A stretch of DNA of 32,067 nt, from positions 1-32,067 of the forward strand of contig CAYFUT010000027.1 in the NCBI GenBank assembly GCA_964346395.1, read 5' to 3'. Made by a program: the position numbers and the translations under genes. This document shows positions 1 through 6,810 of the stretch, piece by piece. Below the pieces are notes generated by a model, which was not told where the DNA came from, searched no databases, and saw only the letters and a list, made by a program, of their open reading frames with translations. Each line of letters opens with the position of its first letter. The stretch's first letter is position 1. This stretch comes from CAYFUT01 sp964346395. Its GTDB lineage: Bacteria; Bacillota; Halanaerobiia; Halobacteroidales; Halobacteroidaceae.

Positions 1-274
1 CAATAATTAATTCAAATAAAGTTCGGCGAACCTTTCTTACCCGATTAGAATGTGTTTTAATCTCCATTCCTTCCTTTAATTCAGTTCCACAGGCAGGTTT
101 TAAGCCGTCTTCTCCTTTAATATCTACCACACAAAGCCGACAGCCACCGTATATTGACAGCTCTTCTGAATAACATAAAGTCGGTATATTAATATTAACT
201 TTTCCAGCCGCTTCTAATATCGTCGTTCCTTCTTCTACTTCTACTGTCTGACTATCTATCACTGCTTCAATCAC
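1..274 (-). CDS. 2Fe-2S ferredoxin-domain subunit, N-terminal part (NuoG, HymC or HydA-like)
   Basis: This is the first 91 or so codons of a gene that runs off the left edge. It begins with GTG at 274-272, overlapping the TAG stop of the NuoF-like gene by one base, with AAGGGGGAA about 7 bases upstream. The translation has the plant-type [2Fe-2S] cysteine pattern C34-X10-C45-X2-C48-X13-C62 (motifs TLCYSEEL, GGCRLCVV and PACGT). This domain opens NuoG, [FeFe]-hydrogenase catalytic subunits and NAD-dependent formate dehydrogenase alpha subunits. Since NuoE-like and NuoF-like genes precede it in the same operon, it should be the large iron-sulfur subunit of an electron-bifurcating or NADH-linked hydrogenase or dehydrogenase. 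The catalytic domain lies outside the window, so which enzyme it is cannot be decided. Confidence 0.8.
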   Translation of the reverse strand, partial: MIEAVIDSQTVEVEEGTTILEAAGKVNINIPTLCYSEELSIYGGCRLCVVDIKGEDGLKPACGTELKEGMEIKTHSNRVRKVRRTLFELII

Positions 275-1503
275 TATTTATTCCCCCTTACTAATTCATC
301 ACCATAATTATCTACAACTGAACCAATAAAATTCATAGAAGCCTTTCCTAAACCACACCTGGCTGCTAAATTTATTGTTTCTCCAATATCCTTTACTAGT
401 TGAAAATCATGCTTTGTAAATCCTCCATTTTGATTTCTCTCTTCAAGCAGGTGGTATATCTGGCGATTGCCTTCTCGACAGGGAAAACAAGTACCGCAGG
501 TTTCTTCTTTAAAAAAGTGAGCTGCATTCAACATCAGGTCAACTAAATCTCGCCCCTCAGCTACTACAATCATCGCCCCTGAACCTATACCGGTTCCCTT
601 CTCAGCCAGTGATTCATAAGTATAAGGAATATCAAGCTCTTCAGCATCTAAAATTGAAGTGGAAATTCCCCCGGGAACAACAAACTTTACTTCCCCATTA
701 TTCTTTACCCCGCCTGCATATTTATCTATGATATCTCTAATAGTTACTTTCCCGAATTCAATTTCATACACACCAGGTTCATTTATATCCCCGCTGATGC
801 TAATTAATTTAGTTCCCTTGCTCTCTTCAGTTCCTAAACTAGAATATTCATCTGCACCTATTTTAATAACTTCAACAGCAGTCGCTAAAGTCTCTACATT
901 ATTTACAACTGTTGGTTCATCAAATAAACCCTCTACAACTGGATATGGAGGCTTAATTCTTGATTTACCCCGCTTTCCTTCTAAAGAATTTATCAGCGAA
1001 GTTTCCTCCCCACATACATAAGCTTCAGCCTCTCGAATCATCTTAACATCTAAATCAAATCCACTGTTCTTTATATTTTCACCTAATAAATTATGTTCTC
1101 TTAACTGCTCTAACTTTTCTTCCAGTATACTAATCGACTTAGTATATTCACCTCGAATATAGATATAACCTCTATTTGCACCTACAGTATAAGCTGCAAT
1201 TATCAATCCTTCTAAAACTTTTAACGGATTATTTTCAAGCAAATAACGATCTTTAAAGGTCCCTACTTCACCTTCAGCAGCATTACAGATCATATGTTTC
1301 TGGCTGTTTTTTTGATCAGCTGCAATTTCCCACTTTACTCCAGTAGGAAATCCAGCCCCCCCGCGACCTTTTAACCCTGAATTCTTAAGTTCAGAAATTA
1401 TATCTTCTGGTTCTTTTTTCAAAGCTTTATTTAAAGCTTCAAAATTATATTTTTCAAATTCAAACATACTATGATTAGTAAAAAACGGACCTTTCTCCAC
1501 CAT
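274..1503 (-). CDS. nuoF: NADH-binding FMN/4Fe-4S subunit, NuoF/HymB family
   Basis: This is a flavoprotein subunit that oxidises NADH through FMN and passes electrons to a [4Fe-4S] cluster. Visible motifs are the NADH loop GRGGAGFPTGVKW near residue 48, an FMN loop NAAEGEVGTFKDR near 76, CGEET near 166, and the cluster ligands CGTCFPC plus a fourth Cys in ARCGLG near the C-terminus. At about 409 residues it is the minimal NuoF form. It lacks the N-terminal thioredoxin-like and C-terminal ferredoxin domains of many HymB/HydB proteins. The FMN loop departs from the usual NADEGEPGT (D to A, P to V), and GAG before the CGEET motif is EAE. Start: a GTG at 1509 lies inside the Shine-Dalgarno AAGGAG (1514-1509), so ATG at 1503 with 5-base spacing is preferred. 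It is in an operon with the NuoE-like gene upstream and the 2Fe-2S subunit downstream. Confidence 0.9.
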   Translation of the reverse strand: MVEKGPFFTNHSMFEFEKYNFEALNKALKKEPEDIISELKNSGLKGRGGAGFPTGVKWEIAADQKNSQKHMICNAAEGEVGTFKDRYLLENNPLKVLEGLIIAAYTVGANRGYIYIRGEYTKSISILEEKLEQLREHNLLGENIKNSGFDLDVKMIREAEAYVCGEETSLINSLEGKRGKSRIKPPYPVVEGLFDEPTVVNNVETLATAVEVIKIGADEYSSLGTEESKGTKLISISGDINEPGVYEIEFGKVTIRDIIDKYAGGVKNNGEVKFVVPGGISTSILDAEELDIPYTYESLAEKGTGIGSGAMIVVAEGRDLVDLMLNAAHFFKEETCGTCFPCREGNRQIYHLLEERNQNGGFTKHDFQLVKDIGETINLAARCGLGKASMNFIGSVVDNYGDELVRGNK

Positions 1504-1512
1504 AATCACTCC

Positions 1513-1923
1513 TTAAGTACAGTTTTTTAAAATTTTAACTGCCTTATTAGAACTTAAATGAGTATAAATCTTATCATTTACCATCATTACCGGTCCTTCA
1601 CCACAGTGGCCTAAACATTCCACAACTTCCAAAGTAAATTTTTTATCTTCAGTAGTCTCCCCCGGTTCAACTTCTAAATAATTTTTAACAACTTCTATAA
1701 TATCATCAGACTGATTCATATGGCAGGAAAGGCTATCACAAATCCGGATAATATACTTCCCAGTTGGTTCTGTATAGAACATTGAATAAAAACTAACAAT
1801 CCCATAAGCCTTTGCCCGAGGCATATTATGCTCTTCTGCTATTCCCTCAATTTTACCCTCTGGAACATAGCCATAAGTGTTTTGAATTTTATGAATATTT
1901 TCTAAAAAATCTATATCGCCCAC
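1513..1923 (-). CDS. nuoE: Thioredoxin-like [2Fe-2S] subunit, NuoE/HymA family
   Basis: This is the small electron-transfer subunit that partners NuoF-type flavoproteins. The 136 residues are slightly shorter than usual. The four cluster ligands are visible as CDSLSC (C-X4-C) and CLGHC (C-X3-C), followed by GEGPVMMVND. The N-terminal helical part (KIQNTYGYVPEGKIEGIAEE) is typical of the family. Translation starts at GTG (1923-1921) behind AAGGAGGGGG. It is the first gene of a leftward operon with NuoF-like and 2Fe-2S subunits, driven by the promoter at 1987-2015. The stop codon and the next gene's ribosome binding site overlap. Whether the complex is a hydrogenase, a formate dehydrogenase or another NADH-linked enzyme depends on the truncated third gene. 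Confidence 0.92.
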   Translation of the reverse strand: MGDIDFLENIHKIQNTYGYVPEGKIEGIAEEHNMPRAKAYGIVSFYSMFYTEPTGKYIIRICDSLSCHMNQSDDIIEVVKNYLEVEPGETTEDKKFTLEVVECLGHCGEGPVMMVNDKIYTHLSSNKAVKILKNCT

Positions 1924-1941
1924 TCTGCAACCCCCTCCTTA

Positions 1942-1978
1942 TATTTTATAATCATGATTATAAAATAACCATGATTAT
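1942..1978. promoter_or_regulatory. Candidate operator: 26-bp perfect palindrome plus a second half-matching site
   Basis: Bases 1942-1967 form a perfect inverted repeat centred on CATG, with half-site TATTTTATAATCA. An adjoining copy, ATAACCATGATTAT (1965-1978), matches ATAATCATGATTAT (1948-1961) at 13 of 14 bases, 17 bp centre to centre. Both sites lie between the -10 box and the nuoE ribosome binding site, where a bound repressor would block transcription. The outer TTATAAT/ATTATAA resembles a PerR/Fur half-site, but the centre is 4 bp rather than 1. The regulator is unknown. Confidence 0.55.
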
Positions 1979-1986
1979 TTATTATT

Positions 1987-2015
1987 AGCATACTATTTTT
2001 AAATACTTCTGTCAA
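1987..2015 (-). promoter_or_regulatory. Sigma-A promoter of the nuoE-nuoF operon
   Basis: On the minus strand, TTGACA (2015-2010) and TATGCT (1992-1987) are separated by exactly 17 bases, a near-consensus vegetative promoter. Transcription should start near 1980, about 57 bases before the nuoE GTG. A palindromic repeat pair covers the predicted start region. Confidence 0.8.
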
Positions 2016-2066
2016 TATAATTATTATTTTCACAAATAAATCATAAAATCTTCCTCCTAAATTGAA

Positions 2067-2094
2067 AGACTCCCGCTATCTAAAGCGGGAGTCT
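2067..2094 (-). terminator. Rho-independent terminator after the betaine importer operon
   Basis: An 11-bp perfect stem AGACTCCCGCT / AGCGGGAGTCT closes a 6-base loop, followed on the minus strand by TTTCAATTT. The stem is strong and the U-tract weak. It lies 20 bases after the permease stop and upstream of the nuoE promoter, separating the two operons. Confidence 0.65.
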
Positions 2095-2114
2095 CAAATC
2101 CATAATAATATTTA

Positions 2115-2951
2115 TTATTCTCGACCAAATAAACGATCTAAAATCATTGCTAAAATAACTACTCCTAAGCCGGCTTCAAACCCTAATCCGATATCTACAG
2201 TAGACAGCGATCTAAGTACAGGCTTTCCTAAACCACCAGCACCAATCATAGCAGCAATTACTACCATAGACAGGGAAAGCATAATACACTGGTTAACTCC
2301 CATCATAATTGACGGTAGAGCTAAAGGCAGTTCTACTTTAAACAACATCTGAACAGGTGTTGAACCAAAAGCTTTTCCTGCCTCTTTTAACTCTTCATCA
2401 ACTTGTTTTAATCCTAGATAAGTTAACCGAATGGGAGGAGCAATAGCAAACACTACCGTAGCAATTACTCCCGGTACAGTTCCTAAACCAAAGAACATTA
2501 AAGCAGGAATCAAATATACAAACGGCGGAATTGTCTGCATAAAATCTAAAATAGGCCGCGTAATAACATCTACAACTTTACTGTGAGCCTTCAAAATCCC
2601 GATAGGAATTCCAATCACTAAACTAACCAGCACGGCTGTAAAAATAGAAGCCATAGTAGTAACCAGCGGATCCCACATTCTTAAGTTTAACGCTAATAAC
2701 AGCCCTAAAACTACTCCCACCGTAAGCTTAACTTTTTTCTTAATTAACCAACTCACTACTCCAAAAATGATAATCAGTACTAGCGGATGACCAAAGGATA
2801 AAACAGCTACTAAGCCATCCATTATCTTTCCAATTAAATTAGAAAAAGCATCTAAAGGACCGTTAAAATGACTAATAATAAAATTAACTACTGCTTCTAC
2901 CCAATTCCCCAGGGGAATTTTGGTTGAAATTAAATCTATTAGCTTCGCCAT
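2115..2951 (-). CDS. opuAB: Glycine betaine/proline betaine-type ABC importer permease
   Basis: This is the membrane-spanning subunit of an osmoprotectant ABC importer, 278 residues, within the usual range for ProW/OpuAB. It has an N-terminal amphipathic stretch, about seven hydrophobic segments, the family sequence TIPPFVYLIPALMFFGLG in the middle, and the ATPase-contacting EAA loop EAGKAFGSTPVQMLFKVELP followed by LPSIMMGVNQ. Start ATG 2951 has AAGGAGG about 12 bases upstream, a rather long spacing. It is last in the operon ATPase, binding protein, permease, whereas Bacillus opuA runs ATPase, permease, binding protein. A large hairpin stands between it and the binding protein. The exact substrate (betaine, choline, proline betaine) cannot be read from the permease. 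Confidence 0.9.
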   Translation of the reverse strand: MAKLIDLISTKIPLGNWVEAVVNFIISHFNGPLDAFSNLIGKIMDGLVAVLSFGHPLVLIIIFGVVSWLIKKKVKLTVGVVLGLLLALNLRMWDPLVTTMASIFTAVLVSLVIGIPIGILKAHSKVVDVITRPILDFMQTIPPFVYLIPALMFFGLGTVPGVIATVVFAIAPPIRLTYLGLKQVDEELKEAGKAFGSTPVQMLFKVELPLALPSIMMGVNQCIMLSLSMVVIAAMIGAGGLGKPVLRSLSTVDIGLGFEAGLGVVILAMILDRLFGRE

Positions 2952-2993
2952 ACCAATTACATACCTCCTTCGACAGTTATACTCTTATCTGAA

Positions 2994-3036
2994 AATCAGC
3001 GATATCTCCAGAAATTAACCAGAGATACCGCTGATT
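2994..3036 (-). promoter_or_regulatory. Intercistronic hairpin between binding protein and permease genes
   Basis: Arms 2994-3008 (AATCAGCGATATCTC) and 3022-3036 pair at 14 of 15 positions around a 13-base loop. On the minus strand the arm is followed only by TTTTCAGATAAG, so it is at best a leaky terminator. It could also protect the upstream mRNA 3' end. Either effect would give more binding protein than permease, as is common in ABC import operons. Confidence 0.6.
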
Positions 3037-3060
3037 AATCTTATCTTTTCCTGACTTAAT

Positions 3061-4041
3061 TTAATTACCGTATTCTTCTTCTAAAACTTGTTGAGCATCT
3101 TTTCCATCAATACTCTTCATTCCTTTAACCCATTCTTTAGCTTGATCTAAATTATTAGCTAGCCATTCATCAGCAACTTTTTTCGGGTCGCGTTCTTTCT
3201 CTTGATATTCTAAAATCCACTTACTCTGCATCTTTCCGGTAACTTTAAACTGGTCTAAAAACTTCCAGAAATTAGGTGCTTCCTTTTCTAATTCCGGCCG
3301 AGCTGCTGTATCAACTCTATCGGCATCGCCCCAGATACCTTCTGGATCCTTTAGATACTTAATATCATACTTTACATTCATCCAGTGCGGTTCCCAGCCG
3401 TTAAACGCAATCCATTCTTCATTCTTAGTTGCTTTCCCTACTGCCGCCAGCATAGCAGCTGTACTGCCAGTAACTAGCTCCCAATCCTTTAAGTTATAAG
3501 TATTATTGTCAATTGCTTGTTTAATAATCTGGTTACCATCATTACCAGGTTCAATCCCTACTATCTGTTTATCAAACTTTTCCGCATGTTTATGCAGATC
3601 AGCCATCGACTTAACTCCAGCTTCCCAGACGTATTCCGGAACTGCTGTCTGATAAAGCGCCTCTTCTAAATTAGTCTGGACATTAACTACTACACCCTTT
3701 TCTTTATACGGCTCAAAGTTAACCTTCATAGTAGGAATCCAATTGCCGAGAAAAGCATCAATTTCATCATTTTCCATCCCTGTAAACAACACCTGCTGCG
3801 TATAGGAATCCATTGTTACTTCATAACCTAATGTCTCCAAAACCCTTTTGGAAACGTGGGTTTTCATTGTAACTCCCGGCCAGTTAACATAACCAAATTT
3901 AACCTCTTTTAACTTAACTGCTTCTTCTTTATCGGCAGTTTCTTCCTCCTGCGAAGCCTGCTGTCCCCCACATCCTGCTACTAAACTAACTGCTAGCACC
4001 AAACTTAATAAAACAACTAATTTCTTATTATTACTTAACAT
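3061..4041 (-). CDS. opuAC: Glycine betaine/choline-type substrate-binding lipoprotein
   Basis: This is the extracytoplasmic substrate receptor of the importer, 326 residues. A lipoprotein signal peptide is clear: KK at residues 6-7, a hydrophobic stretch 8-22, then lipobox LVAG with Cys24 as the lipid-modified residue, followed by an acidic linker. The mature protein starts KFGYVNWPGVT, a pattern of the OpuAC/ProX/ChoX group. Trp54, Trp101 (GNWIPTM) and Trp216 (FNGWEPHW) are good candidates for the aromatic box that binds the quaternary ammonium head. GIEPGNDGN near 162 is a hinge-region motif of the family. SD GAGGGGG lies about 11 bases before ATG 4041. It sits between the ATPase and permease genes. 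Betaine is the likely ligand, but choline or another methylated amine is possible. Confidence 0.9.
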   Translation of the reverse strand: MLSNNKKLVVLLSLVLAVSLVAGCGGQQASQEEETADKEEAVKLKEVKFGYVNWPGVTMKTHVSKRVLETLGYEVTMDSYTQQVLFTGMENDEIDAFLGNWIPTMKVNFEPYKEKGVVVNVQTNLEEALYQTAVPEYVWEAGVKSMADLHKHAEKFDKQIVGIEPGNDGNQIIKQAIDNNTYNLKDWELVTGSTAAMLAAVGKATKNEEWIAFNGWEPHWMNVKYDIKYLKDPEGIWGDADRVDTAARPELEKEAPNFWKFLDQFKVTGKMQSKWILEYQEKERDPKKVADEWLANNLDQAKEWVKGMKSIDGKDAQQVLEEEYGN

Positions 4042-4067
4042 TATTGCTTATACCCCCTCAATATATT

Positions 4068-5255
4068 TTAAACCACTTCTTCACTCGCTAAATTAGCAAT
4101 TACTGTACTTTTTACTATGATTCCTTCTAACTTATTGTTATCATCCACTACCGGTAAAGGCGTATTTAAATCAGCAATCTTAGCAAACAGTTCATCCATA
4201 TTTTCCTCTGGTCTAGCCAGTTTAGTTTCTTTAACCAAGTCTTCTAAATCCCCTTTATCCTCTTTTACAGCAGTTAAGGCATCTTCCATCTTAATTACAC
4301 CTTTATACTGCTTATGGTCTCCTACTGCAAAAATACTAGAGATTTCATGATGCTTCATCTTATGCAGAGCAGCCCGAGGTCCATCTTGATCTAAATAAAC
4401 TAACTCTAGAGGATCAATCATTACATCTTCCGCTGTTAACAAGCGGGAGCGATTTACATCCTGCACAAAATCTCTTACATAATCATTCTTGGCATTAGTT
4501 AAGATTTCTTCGTGATTTCCAATCTGAACAATTTCTCCATCTTTCATAATCGCAATTCTATTACCTAACTTTAGAGCTTCATCAAGATCATGAGTAATAA
4601 AGATAATTGTTTTATCCATTTCATCAAATAAATCCAATAATTTATTCTGCATTTCCCGCTTGATCAATGGGTCTAAAGCACTAAATGGTTCGTCCATCAG
4701 TAAAATATCAGGATCAACAGCTAAGGCTCGAGCCAACCCTACTCGCTGCTGCATACCGCCGCTTAGCTGATTAGGATTTTTGCTTTCCCAGCCATCTAAA
4801 CCAACTTTAGCCAAGGCTTCTTCAGCTCTAACTTTCCGCTCCTCTTCCGGAACTCCTTGGATTTCTAACCCAAACTCTGTATTCTCTAACACTGTTCGGT
4901 GAGGAAACAAAGCAAAATGTTGAAACACCATCCCGAACTTTTCGCGCCGGAATTTTCTTAACTTTTCTTGATCTAAATCCATTAAATTAGTTCCATCCAT
5001 AATAACTTCTCCGTCAGTCGGCTCAATCAGTCTATTTAAACAGCGCAACAGTGTGGATTTTCCACTACCAGATAATCCCATAATCACAAAAATTTCCTGC
5101 GATTCAACTTCAAAACTTGCCTTAGAAACTCCTACTGTTAAACCTGTCTTGTCTAAAATTTCATCTTTTGAATAACCTTCCGCCAGGAGATCTACCCCCT
5201 GTTCTGGCTTGTCTCCAAAAACTTTAGTAACATCATTAACTTCTATTTTTGCCAT
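4068..5255 (-). CDS. opuAA: Betaine-type ABC importer ATPase with tandem CBS domains
   Basis: This is the ATPase of the osmoprotectant importer, 395 residues. In order: an N-terminal extension, Walker A GLSGSGKST (60-68), Q-loop in FGMVFQHFALFPHR, signature LSGGMQQRVGLARALA, Walker B ILLMDEPFSALDP, the switch histidine in FITHDLDEA, and two CBS motifs over roughly residues 275-395 (DVMIDPLELVYLD onward; then PLPVVDDNNKLEGIIVKS). In OpuA of other bacteria the CBS pair gates transport by ionic strength. This protein ends soon after CBS2 (NLASEEVV), without a long acidic tail such as that of Lactococcus OpuA. SD AGGGGG precedes ATG 5255. It is the first gene of the operon, with a long non-coding region upstream. 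Confidence 0.93.
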   Translation of the reverse strand: MAKIEVNDVTKVFGDKPEQGVDLLAEGYSKDEILDKTGLTVGVSKASFEVESQEIFVIMGLSGSGKSTLLRCLNRLIEPTDGEVIMDGTNLMDLDQEKLRKFRREKFGMVFQHFALFPHRTVLENTEFGLEIQGVPEEERKVRAEEALAKVGLDGWESKNPNQLSGGMQQRVGLARALAVDPDILLMDEPFSALDPLIKREMQNKLLDLFDEMDKTIIFITHDLDEALKLGNRIAIMKDGEIVQIGNHEEILTNAKNDYVRDFVQDVNRSRLLTAEDVMIDPLELVYLDQDGPRAALHKMKHHEISSIFAVGDHKQYKGVIKMEDALTAVKEDKGDLEDLVKETKLARPEENMDELFAKIADLNTPLPVVDDNNKLEGIIVKSTVIANLASEEVV

Positions 5256-5452
5256 ATTAATCTAACCCCCTGCCTTAATTATGTAAAATCTCGGCACTAG
5301 CTGATTTGCTATAAATTATTCAGTTCACACTTTTTTAATTAAATCTACCTAACAGCAAACCATTTTTTCTCATTTTTCATTAATCAAAACAAATAACTAA
5401 GGCCTATTATTTAATTACAAATAAAATTTATAACTCCCATTACCCACATTAA

Positions 5453-5481
5453 ATATTAACAACAAACGTAAAAAAAATCAA
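5453..5481 (-). promoter_or_regulatory. Possible sigma-A promoter of the importer operon
   Basis: TTGATT (5481-5476) and TAATAT (5458-5453) on the minus strand are 17 bases apart. The region is very AT-rich, so chance matches are likely. Confidence 0.35.
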
Positions 5482-5566
5482 ATCAAAATTAGCGATTAAA
5501 GTAAATTAACTCTTTTTTTCTCTTTTATTTATCTCTTTTCATTTCTCAAACTGTTAAAATAAAAAA

Positions 5567-5589
5567 TAGCCCCCCAAAAAAAGAGGCTA
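5567..5589 (-). terminator. Terminator of the mltG-to-sigK transcription unit
   Basis: On the minus strand, AGCCTC, a T-rich loop and GGGGCT form a short stem with one G-U pair, followed by ATTTTTTATTTT. It lies 15 bases past the stop of the last small gene. Confidence 0.65.
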
Positions 5590-5604
5590 AAAATACTAAC
5601 TAGC

Positions 5605-5796
5605 TTATCGATAAAAATATAATTTTACCAAAACAAAATCTAATTTAGGAATAAAACCTACATCATATAATTTATATTTTTTTAAATCAGGCTTTAACTC
5701 TTTTAATTCTTGTACAAATTCCCTTAATTCATCTAATAAGTGAAAGGACTCCCGCAATTTAAAATGACAGTTAACCGTTAGTAACTTCTTCTTCAC
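5605..5796 (-). CDS. Small basic protein of unknown function downstream of sigK
   Basis: This is a 63-residue ORF that I do not recognise. A longer version starts at ATG 5832 inside sigK, but a good ribosome binding site (TGGGAGGG, 5 bases upstream) points to GTG 5796, giving VKKKLLTVNCHFKL at the N-terminus. The protein is Lys- and Leu-rich, probably a helical centre (LLDELREFVQELKEL) followed by beta-like hydrophobic stretches (FVLVKLYFY). It has no signal peptide and no membrane span. It begins 20 bases after the sigK stop and ends just before the terminator, so it should be co-transcribed with sigK, possibly during sporulation in the mother cell. The dedicated ribosome binding site supports expression. 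Confidence 0.55.
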   Translation of the reverse strand: MKKKLLTVNCHFKLRESFHLLDELREFVQELKELKPDLKKYKLYDVGFIPKLDFVLVKLYFYR

Positions 5797-5815
5797 TTTT
5801 TCCCTCCCAGTTAAT

Positions 5816-6511
5816 TTAGTTAAACATTTCATGCAACTTATGCACCGCTTTCTTTTCTATCCGAGAAACATACGAACGAGAAATCTCTAACTTTTTCGCT
5901 ATTTCTTTTTGGGTTCTATCAGCTCCTCCATCCAATCCATAACGTAATCTTAAAACTTTTTTCTCTCTATCAGTTAATTTTTTTAACCGTTGATACAGTT
6001 TTTCTTCTTCAATAGCTAATTCTACCTCTTCACTGACCACATCAATAGAAGTCCCTAAAATATCAACTAGAGAAATCTCATTCCCTTCTTTATCAGAACC
6101 AATGGGGTCATGCAGCAAGCGTTCCTTTTTCAATTTTTTTGTTTTCCGCAGGTGCATTAAAATTTCATTTTCAATACAGCGGGCAGCATAAGTAGCTAAG
6201 CGAGTTTTCTTTTCCGGATCAAAACTTTCAATTGCTTTTATTAAACCAATAGCTCCAATTGAAATTAAATCTTCGTTATCTACATTGGGTTTATTATATT
6301 TTTTTACAATATGAGCTACTAATCTCATATTATGCTTAATCAATTTATCTTTAGCTGCTTTATCTCCCTCAGCCAATTTTTTTAACTCTTTTTCTTCCTC
6401 TTCTCTGTCTAACGGCTGTGGAAAAGCAGTTCCACTAGAAATATAAGCAAGAAGTAATCTTATCTGCTCCAGTAAGTCCCCACCTAATTCAAATAAAAAA
6501 ACAGGCACCAT
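5816..6511 (-). CDS. sigK: RNA polymerase sporulation sigma factor SigK
   Basis: This is the late mother-cell sigma factor of endospore formers, 231 residues and intact in one frame, so no skin-type element interrupts it. Region 2 contains HNMRLVAHIVKKY, EDLISIGAIGLIKAIESFD and YAARCIENEILMHLR. A diagnostic SigK stretch LLHDPIGSDKEGNEISLVD follows, and region 4 ends with QKEIAKKLEISRSYVSRIEKK, a helix-turn-helix. The first roughly 20 residues are a hydrophobic pro-sequence, as in pro-sigma-K, then the AFPQPL motif. The frame opens at a TTG (6514), but the ATG at 6511 behind TAGGGGGTGG is preferred. It follows the DUF4911-like gene. A possible sigma-E-type promoter lies at 6541-6569. Confidence 0.95.
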   Translation of the reverse strand: MVPVFLFELGGDLLEQIRLLLAYISSGTAFPQPLDREEEEKELKKLAEGDKAAKDKLIKHNMRLVAHIVKKYNKPNVDNEDLISIGAIGLIKAIESFDPEKKTRLATYAARCIENEILMHLRKTKKLKKERLLHDPIGSDKEGNEISLVDILGTSIDVVSEEVELAIEEEKLYQRLKKLTDREKKVLRLRYGLDGGADRTQKEIAKKLEISRSYVSRIEKKAVHKLHEMFN

Positions 6512-6540
6512 CAACCGGCCACCCCCTAACTCTACTTATA

Positions 6541-6569
6541 TTTATATGAAAGGAGGCCAATTATTGTGC
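6541..6569 (-). promoter_or_regulatory. Possible sigma-E-type promoter for sigK
   Basis: On the minus strand, GCACAAT (6569-6563), a 14-base spacer, and CATATAAA (6548-6541) resemble the Bacillus sigma-E elements KMATATT-N14-CATACAAT (5 of 7 and 6 of 8 matches). In Bacillus sigK is transcribed by sigma-E. The position between the DUF4911-like stop and the sigK SD is right. Confidence 0.4.
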
Positions 6570-6582
6570 CTGTCCAGAAAGA

Positions 6583-6810
6583 CTATTCTTTATTAACTAT
6601 CTCCAGCTTGACCTTATTCTGTAAATCATCCAAAATTTTCAAAATATCAGCTTTGGTTCCTGGGGTTACAGTTAAGTTTAACTCTCCTATTTTGCCTTCT
6701 CTACCTACTACTGTAACCATAGCCAATCCTTCATAAGCCTTAATTATTTTATCTACAAATACTAAATCTTTCTTAGGCACCCGCACTTTTATTACTGAAG
6801 TTCTTTTCAT
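6583..6810 (-). CDS. Small protein, DUF4911-like
   Basis: This 75-residue cytoplasmic protein contains VRVPKKDLVFVDKIIKAYEGLAMVT, then a beta-rich part (IGELNLTVTP) and a C-terminal helix (KADILKILDDL). The arrangement, with the AYEGLA motif, resembles the DUF4911 family, whose function is unknown to me. ATG 6810 has AGGAG about 10 bases upstream and lies inside the end of udk, overlapping by 38 bases, so the two are translationally linked. It sits between udk and sigK. The family name is from memory of its pattern and is less sure than the ORF itself. Confidence 0.65.
   Translation of the reverse strand: MKRTSVIKVRVPKKDLVFVDKIIKAYEGLAMVTVVGREGKIGELNLTVTPGTKADILKILDDLQNKVKLEIVNKE

Larger units (their letters stand above)
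5256..5604. other. Non-coding upstream region of the importer operon
   Basis: This 349-base AT-rich stretch contains no convincing gene. Its right end holds the terminator of the sigK transcription unit (5567-5589). On the minus strand it contains a possible promoter at 5453-5481 and would provide a leader of about 190 bases to the importer operon. No riboswitch or protein-binding palindrome was recognised. Confidence 0.7.

Noticed and set aside
659..1021. Plus-strand ORF of 120 codons opposite the NuoF-like gene
   Set aside because: Antisense shadow of a well-supported gene; Ser/Thr/Pro-rich composition, no ribosome binding site.
2025..2060. Tiny ORF with a good SD (GGAGG) upstream of the nuoE promoter on the minus strand
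   Set aside because: It encodes only four residues and lies upstream of the promoter; likely chance.
5816..6511. Interrupted sigK with a skin-like element
   Set aside because: The sigK frame is continuous from the pro-sequence to the region 4 helix-turn-helix.
6549..6600. Plus-strand AAAGGAGG followed by GTG
   Set aside because: The frame would run antisense through the DUF4911-like gene and the product has no recognisable pattern; the purine run is more likely part of the sigK promoter spacer.
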